From contig CAZRNB010000006.1 of NCBI GenBank assembly GCA_964601355.1, positions 1 through 44,227 of the forward strand: a DNA stretch of 44,227 nt, written 5' to 3'. Every line of letters starts with the position of its first letter. Positions within the stretch are counted from its first letter, which is position 1. Shown here one piece after another: positions 39,351-44,227 of the stretch. The translations under genes and the position numbers were made by a program. A model generated the notes under the pieces. The model saw nothing but the letters and a program-made list of their open reading frames with translations. It was not told the origin of the DNA and searched no databases. This stretch comes from CAZRNB01 sp964601355 (lineage in GTDB: Bacteria > Planctomycetota > Phycisphaerae > Sedimentisphaerales > Anaerobacaceae).

Positions 39351-40145
39351 CGTCTCCTGTTTATTTAAAGGGATTATCTCTATTGTAAAGTCTTCTGGAA
39401 TGTCAAACTTAAACACCTTTGCATCTATCTGTTTATTAACCGACGGCTTGAGGAATTTTATCTCATAGATATCCTTTTCGGTCGTTAGGGCGATTATTTT
39501 GACCGGCAGGTTTGACTTTTTGTTCACCCAAAAATCAAAAACAGTGTAGTCATCTTTGTATATGGAATCCGGCTTAACTTTAAGATGCAAATGAAAAGAC
39601 GTTTCCGCCTCGGCTTTTTCTGATTGAACTAGGTTTATTTCGAACTGCTTTTTTAGGTCTTCTATCTTGGTAAAGCCTATTACCGGCAGGTCTCTGCTGG
39701 CCATCTCGAAAGGATCCTCGGGCTTATTCGGCTCAGCTAACTGGTGGCGTTCGACTTTCTTGATTTGATAGTTAATGCGTATGAGCCAGACGCCGTCGAA
39801 GATAAAGTGCTCCGCGTATTTTTGTTCCTTTTCCTCGTCTTGTTTGAGCGTTTGAAAATTCACTCTCAGCATCGATTGTTCATCAAGCTTTTGATAATAT
39901 AAAACACCCTTCCTGAGCGTTTCTGATTCAAGCAGAGGCTGTTTGAAGCTATATTCAAGCTCTGCCTGATAAGACGTCAATTTTGCGGTTTCTTGTTTTA
40001 ATTGTTTTAAGATTGCATCGACCGAATTGGCGTCTGTTTCCTGCGATTTACTGCCGGCTGAAGCTTCTGAAAAGTTACTGCCGCAGGAAGAATTAACCAG
40101 TAATACCATGCCGATGACAAGTTTGACTATTATCTTTTTGTCCAT
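39342..40145 (-). CDS. LolA-like outer-membrane lipoprotein
   Basis: A 267-residue predicted lipoprotein: MDKKIIVKLVIGMVLLVNSS then Cys21. The beta-rich rest (SYQAELEYSFKQPLLESETLRK, FHLHLKVKPDSIY, FDFWVNKKSNLPVKI) resembles LolA/LolB-type single-barrel proteins and DUF2092-like planctomycete relatives that bind lipids or lipoprotein tails. Length is right for the fold. The last codons and stop come from a dispersed repeat. Its substrate is unknown. Confidence 0.8.
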   Translation of the reverse strand: MDKKIIVKLVIGMVLLVNSSCGSNFSEASAGSKSQETDANSVDAILKQLKQETAKLTSYQAELEYSFKQPLLESETLRKGVLYYQKLDEQSMLRVNFQTLKQDEEKEQKYAEHFIFDGVWLIRINYQIKKVERHQLAEPNKPEDPFEMASRDLPVIGFTKIEDLKKQFEINLVQSEKAEAETSFHLHLKVKPDSIYKDDYTVFDFWVNKKSNLPVKIIALTTEKDIYEIKFLKPSVNKQIDAKVFKFDIPEDFTIEIIPLNKQETSF

Positions 40146-40207
40146 TGCTTTGCTTTTCCTTTTCCACGGATTTAACGAATGACCGACGATAAATTTCTGA
40201 GGTCAGA

Positions 40208-40244
40208 GTTTCTGTCTTCTGTCCTCTGTCCCGCCACAGGCGGG
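40208..40244. repeat. Inverted GACAGAAGACAG-type tract plus CCCGCC palindrome
   Basis: TTTCTGTCTTCTGTCCTCTG is the reverse complement of the family seen at 8565-8602. It runs into CCCGCC-aca-GGCGGG (40230-40244), repeated with one change at 44164-44178. Confidence 0.65.
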
Positions 40245-40277
40245 CAAGTTTCTGTAATCTGATACGCCCCTTTTGCT

Positions 40278-40868
40278 TTATTTCTTTTTTAGCCTTAGTA
40301 ATTGTAGTATCTCGTCTATTTTTTCGATACGAAAATCTGCATACTTGGCAAATTCATCGGCTTTTTTATGGTTGGCCAGGAGCACTGCGATTGCGCCGGC
40401 TGCCTTGGCGGACAGAATATCGAACAAATAATCGCCCACCACGAGGGTTTCTTCGGGCTTAACGCCGAACTGCCGGCATATTTGAAGCACTCCAAAAGCA
40501 TCGGGCTTAACCGGTCCATCTTCTCTATCCACGATAGCATCAAATTTCAGGCCGTGCCTGGCGGCGATTGACATGGCATTGCATCGCCTGTTACGCGTCA
40601 GAATTCCGATACCGATGCCGGCCTGATGAATCATATCAAGCGTTTGTTTGGCACCTGGATTGGGCCTGGATTCCGCAACGGCCTTTTGTTCGTGATAATA
40701 TAATATTTTTTCAGCCTTGTGGCGTTGTTCGGGGGACATTTTTGCCATTGACTCGAGGATCGGCCCGGAATCTTTAGGTAAATCCATCTCTTCTCGAATG
40801 GCATCAAAGTCGAAATAGGGTTCGGTTATTGTTCCATCCAGGTCAAATATTACGGCCTTAATCGGCAT
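40278..40868 (-). CDS. HAD-family hydrolase (phosphoglycolate phosphatase-like)
   Basis: A 196-residue phosphatase. Motif I AVIFDLDGTI (Asp9 nucleophile, Asp11), motif II GILTRN (about 93), motif III Lys in GPVKPDAFG (about 131), motif IV LVVGDYLFDILSAKAAG (about 152). A small cap at residues 20-75 is type C1. The start at 40868 is preferred to a longer in-frame form (to 40919), whose extra 17 residues are read from a repeat hairpin; no strong ribosome site is visible. Substrate unknown. Confidence 0.88.
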   Translation of the reverse strand: MPIKAVIFDLDGTITEPYFDFDAIREEMDLPKDSGPILESMAKMSPEQRHKAEKILYYHEQKAVAESRPNPGAKQTLDMIHQAGIGIGILTRNRRCNAMSIAARHGLKFDAIVDREDGPVKPDAFGVLQICRQFGVKPEETLVVGDYLFDILSAKAAGAIAVLLANHKKADEFAKYADFRIEKIDEILQLLRLKKK

Positions 40869-40886
40869 ATTTTGCGTTGCATAAAA

Positions 40887-40972
40887 CCCCCGGTAAAACC
40901 GGGGGCTAAATAATATCATTTATTTGGCCCCACGCCTGTCCGCCGTATTTTTGGCGGATTTCACGTGGGGTT
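40887..40972. repeat. TTTAGC-family hairpin followed by CCCCACG hairpin
   Basis: CCCCCGG-TAAAA-CCGGGGG-CTAAATA (40887-40912). Then CCCCACG (40929-40935) pairs with CGTGGGG (40964-40970), with an inner TCCGCC ... GGCGGA stem. The LysR gene's last codons N-P-T and stop (TGA) lie in the second hairpin. Confidence 0.8.
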
Positions 40973-41881
40973 ATTCATTTCAGGATTAAACCCATTTTTA
41001 TTTTGTTTTTTTCGCAGCAGCTCAATAAAGTATCGGCCAGCCTGGCCGAAAAGCTTTTCTTTGCGGATGATTATCCCCGTAGGCCTGGTAAAAGTCTCAT
41101 TTGAAAAGGGTATCGCCTTTATTGTGCCGATGTTTACCTCCTGTAGTATAGTTATTTCAGGCACGATACTTAATCCTGCGTTTATTTCTACGGCGCGTTT
41201 GATAGTTTCAACGTTATCGAACTCCATTACCGGTTGAATCACAACGTTGTATCGCTCCAGAATGTTGTCTATCCACCCCCGTGTCGGAGTGTCTTTTTCA
41301 AAGGCGATGAACCTTTCAAATTGCAGTTTGTGTATATCCATTTCCGATTCATTTGCCAAAGGATGGCTGGGACTGCACGCTAAAACAAGCACTTCATCAT
41401 CAAGGTCATATACATCGAGTCTTTTATCCTTCTTCGGAATGGCTACCAAGCCAATATCAACCTCGCCATTCAAGACCAGCTCATAAATCTTGTGAGGATT
41501 GAAGTATTCGATATGAACATTTACGTTGGGATAGCTTATCATAAACTTTTTGATGTGCTCCTGCAGGCTGTGCATGCCGATGCTGAAAATTGCAGCTATG
41601 TTTATTCTGTCGCCTGCCGAGGATTTCAAGGCGTTTAGCTCGCTTTTTAGTTGTTCATGTCTGTCAATAATATCTTTGGCTGCCTGATAAAGCAATTGGC
41701 CTTCTTTTGTAAGCTCAAGGGGTCTTTTCTTTCTGTCGAGCAACTGGCAATTGAGTGTAAGCTCCATTTGTGCAAGCTGTTGCGAAACTGCTGACTGGCT
41801 GAGAAGATGTTTCTCCGCAGTCTGTGAGAAACTACGAAAATCAGCTAAATCGCAAAATATTTTTAGTGTTTCTATGTGCAT
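40961..41881 (-). CDS. LysR-family transcriptional regulator
   Basis: A 306-residue regulator. N-terminal winged HTH at about 1-60 (FCDLADFRSFSQTAEKHLLS, QSAVSQQLAQMELTL), linker helix, then a periplasmic-binding-like effector domain (about 90-295) with NVHIEYFNPHKIYE and VDIGLVAIPKKDKR. It is divergent from the glutamate synthase-like gene with a dyad in between, the usual layout for LysR control of the neighbour (as GltC with GltA). Its stop codon lies inside a repeat hairpin. Confidence 0.93.
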   Translation of the reverse strand: MHIETLKIFCDLADFRSFSQTAEKHLLSQSAVSQQLAQMELTLNCQLLDRKKRPLELTKEGQLLYQAAKDIIDRHEQLKSELNALKSSAGDRINIAAIFSIGMHSLQEHIKKFMISYPNVNVHIEYFNPHKIYELVLNGEVDIGLVAIPKKDKRLDVYDLDDEVLVLACSPSHPLANESEMDIHKLQFERFIAFEKDTPTRGWIDNILERYNVVIQPVMEFDNVETIKRAVEINAGLSIVPEITILQEVNIGTIKAIPFSNETFTRPTGIIIRKEKLFGQAGRYFIELLRKKQNKNGFNPEMNNPT

Positions 41882-41967
41882 TATAAGTTTTCCTGATAAA
41901 GCATATCAATATAATAAACTTGTTTTAATCATGCCATACTTTGTATTATTAGGTTTATTGCCTATGT

Positions 41968-41986
41968 TATTAGTATAGCTAATAAG
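41968..41986. promoter_or_regulatory. Candidate LysR-type operator dyad
   Basis: TTATTAG-TATAG-CTAATAA, a perfect 7-base dyad that fits the T-N11-A pattern of LysR sites. It lies about 50 bases before the ATG of the glutamate synthase-like gene, with a weaker dyad (AGG-N7-CCT) at about 41952-41966. Confidence 0.5.
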
Positions 41987-42036
41987 AAGCAAGTAAAAAA
42001 ATCAAGATTTCAGGGAGATATTATAAGGAGTGAAAG

Positions 42037-43635
42037 ATGAGTTTACAGCAACCCAATTCAAACGAAGTCACACAGACTTCAAACCGCTCTCGAAGCGTAT
42101 CACCTGTTTCAGGTATATGCACCCGTTGCATTGACGGCTGCCGGGGGAATTGTGAAGTTTTTAAGTCTTCTTTTCGTGGACGTGAAGTAATTTATCCGGG
42201 TCCATTTGGGACTCTTACAGCCGGCGGCGACAAGAATTACCCGATTGACTACTCCCATCTTAATATACAGGGTTATGCTCTGGGCGCCGATGGTTTGCCG
42301 AGCGGCCAGGTCGGCACGCCTGACAATACTCTGTTTCCGATGGTTAATACCGAGACTGAGTATGGTTATAAAACCAAGGTTAAGATGTGTATGCCGGTTT
42401 TCACAGGGGCACTGGGTTCGACTGATATCGCCCGAAAAAACTGGGAGCATTTTGCAGCCGGCGCAAGCATAGCTGGTATCACAATAGTCTGTGGTGAAAA
42501 TGTCTGTGGTATAGACCCCGAGCTTGAGCTTGATAAAAACGGCAAGGTAAAAAATGCACCGAATATGGCCCAGCGTGTTGAGCAATATCGCAAGTGGCAC
42601 GAAGGTTACGGCGACCTGATTGTCCAAATGAACGTAGAGGACACGCGTCTGGGCGTGGCCGAGTACGTTGTCGGGAAACTTGGCGTTGAAACAATCGAGC
42701 TTAAATGGGGACAGGGCGCAAAATGTATCGGCGGCGAAATCCAGGTCGATTCACTTGAACGCGCCCTTGAACTGCAGAAAAGAGGCTATTTAGTTACGCC
42801 TGACCCTTCCATTGAGTCCCACCAGGCGGCTTTCAAAGACGGCGCCTTAAAACATTTTGAAAGACATTCACGTCTGGGCTTTGTTGACCAGGAAGGTTTT
42901 ATGAAAGAGGTTGAACGCGTACGCAAGCTCGGCGCCAAGCGAGTGACGCTCAAAACAGGCGCCTATCCGATGCGTGAGCTGGCAATGGCGATTAAATGGT
43001 CATCCGATGCCAAATTAGACCTGCTGACTATTGATGGAGCAGCCGGCGGAACCGGAATGAGCCCTTGGCGCATGATGGAAGAGTGGGGAGTCCCCACGTT
43101 CTATCTGCAATCAATGGCTTATAAGCTCTGCCAACAACTGGCGGCTAAGAAAGCTTTTGTGCCGGATATTGCAATAGCCGGCGGATTCAGCACAGAAGAC
43201 CATATCTTCAAGGTCCTGGCGATGGGTTCCCCATTTACTAAAGCCGTCTGTATGGGCCGTGCGCTAATGATACCCGGAATGGTTGGTAAGAACATCGGTT
43301 TATGGCTGCAAGAGGGTGCCAATGCCCTTCCAAATACCATTAGTCACTTTGGCTCAAAGGTGGAGGAAATCTTTGTTTGCTATGAGGACCTTGTTGCCAA
43401 ATACGGCAAAGACACCGTCAAACAGATGCCGTTGGGAGCAATTGGACTTTATACCTTTGTTGATAAGCTCAGAGTCGGCCTGCAGCAAATGATGGCGGGC
43501 AGCCGAAACTTCAGAGTTTCAACAATCAGCAGAAACGACCTTATGGCTTTGACCCCTGAGGCTGCTGCGGTCTCTGGAATTCCTTATGTTATGGACGCAT
43601 ACAAAGAGGAAGCCGAGGCGATCATAAACGGCTGA
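42037..43635 (+). CDS. FMN-binding glutamate synthase-family protein
   Basis: A 532-residue protein built on the FMN/alpha-beta barrel of the glutamate synthase large subunit. After an N-terminal CTRC-IDG-CRGNC cluster (Cys28, 31, 35, 39), which may hold an Fe-S or metal site, it shows KMCMPVFTGALGSTD, ELKWGQGAKCIGGE (about 222), LLTIDGAAGGTGMSPWRMM (about 328), and IAIAGGFSTEDHIFKVLAMG. The amidotransferase domain is absent, as in this stand-alone family (archaeal-type GltB2). AAGGAG is eight bases before the ATG. Control by the divergent LysR gene is likely. Confidence 0.9.
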   Translation: MSLQQPNSNEVTQTSNRSRSVSPVSGICTRCIDGCRGNCEVFKSSFRGREVIYPGPFGTLTAGGDKNYPIDYSHLNIQGYALGADGLPSGQVGTPDNTLFPMVNTETEYGYKTKVKMCMPVFTGALGSTDIARKNWEHFAAGASIAGITIVCGENVCGIDPELELDKNGKVKNAPNMAQRVEQYRKWHEGYGDLIVQMNVEDTRLGVAEYVVGKLGVETIELKWGQGAKCIGGEIQVDSLERALELQKRGYLVTPDPSIESHQAAFKDGALKHFERHSRLGFVDQEGFMKEVERVRKLGAKRVTLKTGAYPMRELAMAIKWSSDAKLDLLTIDGAAGGTGMSPWRMMEEWGVPTFYLQSMAYKLCQQLAAKKAFVPDIAIAGGFSTEDHIFKVLAMGSPFTKAVCMGRALMIPGMVGKNIGLWLQEGANALPNTISHFGSKVEEIFVCYEDLVAKYGKDTVKQMPLGAIGLYTFVDKLRVGLQQMMAGSRNFRVSTISRNDLMALTPEAAAVSGIPYVMDAYKEEAEAIING

Positions 43636-43914
43636 GATTCTTTCAAGCAAAAAATAGAAGGGATCTTTGACCGGTCGGTCCAAAACCTATCCTAAGCTTA
43701 TATGAGGATTATAAAGAGAGGTAGAAAAATGCAATCGACAAAGGTTCCGCGTTGCGTTAAAGATAGCAACCCAGATTAACACGATTCAGAACTGAAATTA
43801 TCCGGAAATTTAAAAAATTGACATTTTTCGGAAATTTTTCAGAGACTATAGGCAATATCCGTTCAATAATGCGGCTCATAAGTTATATTGTGAGGTTTTG
43901 GTAAAATAGATAAG
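43636..43914. other. Non-coding start of the right-hand intergenic region
   Basis: No terminator of quality follows the glutamate synthase-like gene. A 16-codon ORF (43729-43779, GAGAGG seven bases before its ATG) is the only possible coding item. CGGAAATTT is repeated at 43803 and 43829 around TTGACA (43818-43823), but no -10 element is at a proper distance. Confidence 0.4.
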
Positions 43915-44013
43915 AAAAAATGGGGTAAAAAGTGTGCGAAAATGAGCAGAAATTTGCAAAAAGTGATCAAAAGTTTACAAAATCGCGCGCTTTTTAGCAG
44001 AAATTGACAAAAA
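43915..44013. other. Phased A-tracts (predicted bent DNA)
   Basis: Runs of 3-6 A begin at 43915, 43927, 43939, 43950, 43958, 43969, 43979, 44001 and 44009, with a T5 run at 43991. Most spacings are 8-12 bases, near the helical repeat, which predicts strong curvature. The words AGCAGAAATT and AGTGATC/AAAAGT repeat inside. Confidence 0.6.
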
Positions 44014-44085
44014 TCTATCACTTTTTTCAAATTAACATTTTGTTAGATTAGGGGAGATGGGCAAGACCAAAACAGGTGGATGGTG

Positions 44086-44178
44086 GCTCGATTCTCGATA
44101 CTTGATGCTGGATATCCTTCGACCTGGCTCAGGGCAGGCTTTGTGGTAAAAAGGCGAAGTTTACCCGCCGCAGGCGGG
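44086..44178. repeat. Cluster of three dispersed repeat types
   Basis: CTCGATTCTCGATACTTGATGCTGG (44088-44112) belongs to the GATACTCGA family. TCCTTCGACCTGGCTCAGGGCAGGC (44116-44140) is related to the element nested at 25400-25441. CCCGCC-gca-GGCGGG (44164-44178) matches 40230-40244. Confidence 0.7.
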
Positions 44179-44227
44179 GCGAGGCCGACCGTGCCATGCC
44201 CCTAATAAATTGAAGCAGATTTTCTTG

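Noticed and set aside
43818..43852. Promoter with TTGACA and TATAGG
   Set aside because: The spacing is 23 bases; no proper -10 element at 16-18 bases.

Overview
The window looks like a chromosomal segment from a Planctomycetota bacterium, most likely class Phycisphaerae near Sedimentisphaerales. That placement is an inference from several traits seen together: pseudopilins with the FTLIELLVVIAIIA leader not accompanied by other secretion genes, a large secreted LamG-type protein opening with a VGWWKxDE motif, a dockerin-like FTDFALWAQNW segment, an Hc1-type histone-like protein, and a planctomycete-style exopolysaccharide cluster. I saw no rRNA, tRNA, CRISPR array, transposase or phage gene.

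Layout. 1-2.3 kb: an SPFH/stomatin-like membrane protein, a DUF3795-type Cys-rich protein and a small exported protein. 2.3-9.0 kb: a pseudopilin, a 1128-residue secreted LamG protein and repeat-rich non-coding DNA holding a decayed pseudopilin 3' end. 9.0-17.3 kb: an exopolysaccharide region with a small Trp/Pro-rich membrane protein, a solo LuxR-type regulator, a structured leader, then a tight operon of export lipoprotein, Wzz/BY-kinase, CpsB-type phosphatase and ligase-TPR protein. 17.4-18.7 kb: a secreted PHP-like protein with a consensus promoter. 18.9-22.4 kb: a minus-strand operon of a beta-class DNA methyltransferase, a receiver protein, a histidine kinase and RdgB. 22.6-25.8 kb: a SurA/PpiD-like membrane protein and two small membrane proteins. 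25.8-31.5 kb: RNase III, a STAS protein, a SWIM zinc-finger protein, a YifB/ComM ATPase and a metal-permease-like protein. 31.6-34.3 kb: two paralogous cupins flanking a pseudopilin and an exported protein. 34.4-41 kb: a glucan phosphorylase, a FabZ-like dehydratase, an Hc1-like histone, a flavodoxin, an HPr-domain protein, a LolA-like lipoprotein and a HAD hydrolase. 41-43.6 kb: a LysR regulator divergent from an FMN-binding glutamate synthase-like protein. 43.6-44.2 kb: non-coding DNA with phased A-tracts and repeats.

The most unusual property is the density of short dispersed repeats. One family is a hairpin with variable but self-complementary arms and a constant TTTAG/CTAAA edge, seen about ten times. 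Others are GATACTCGA-type, GACAGAAGACAG-type and CAGAATTC-type tracts, a CCTTCGACAAGCTCAGG element, and a composite element with GTAGGGTG ends. They crowd gene ends, and several genes take their stop codon from a repeat. Two repeats lie in frame inside coding sequence, one of them inside a lipoprotein signal peptide.

The methyltransferase-receiver-kinase-RdgB operon is the best candidate here for an undescribed gene system. Its function cannot be read from sequence alone. All family assignments come from motif recognition by eye; no database search was run.
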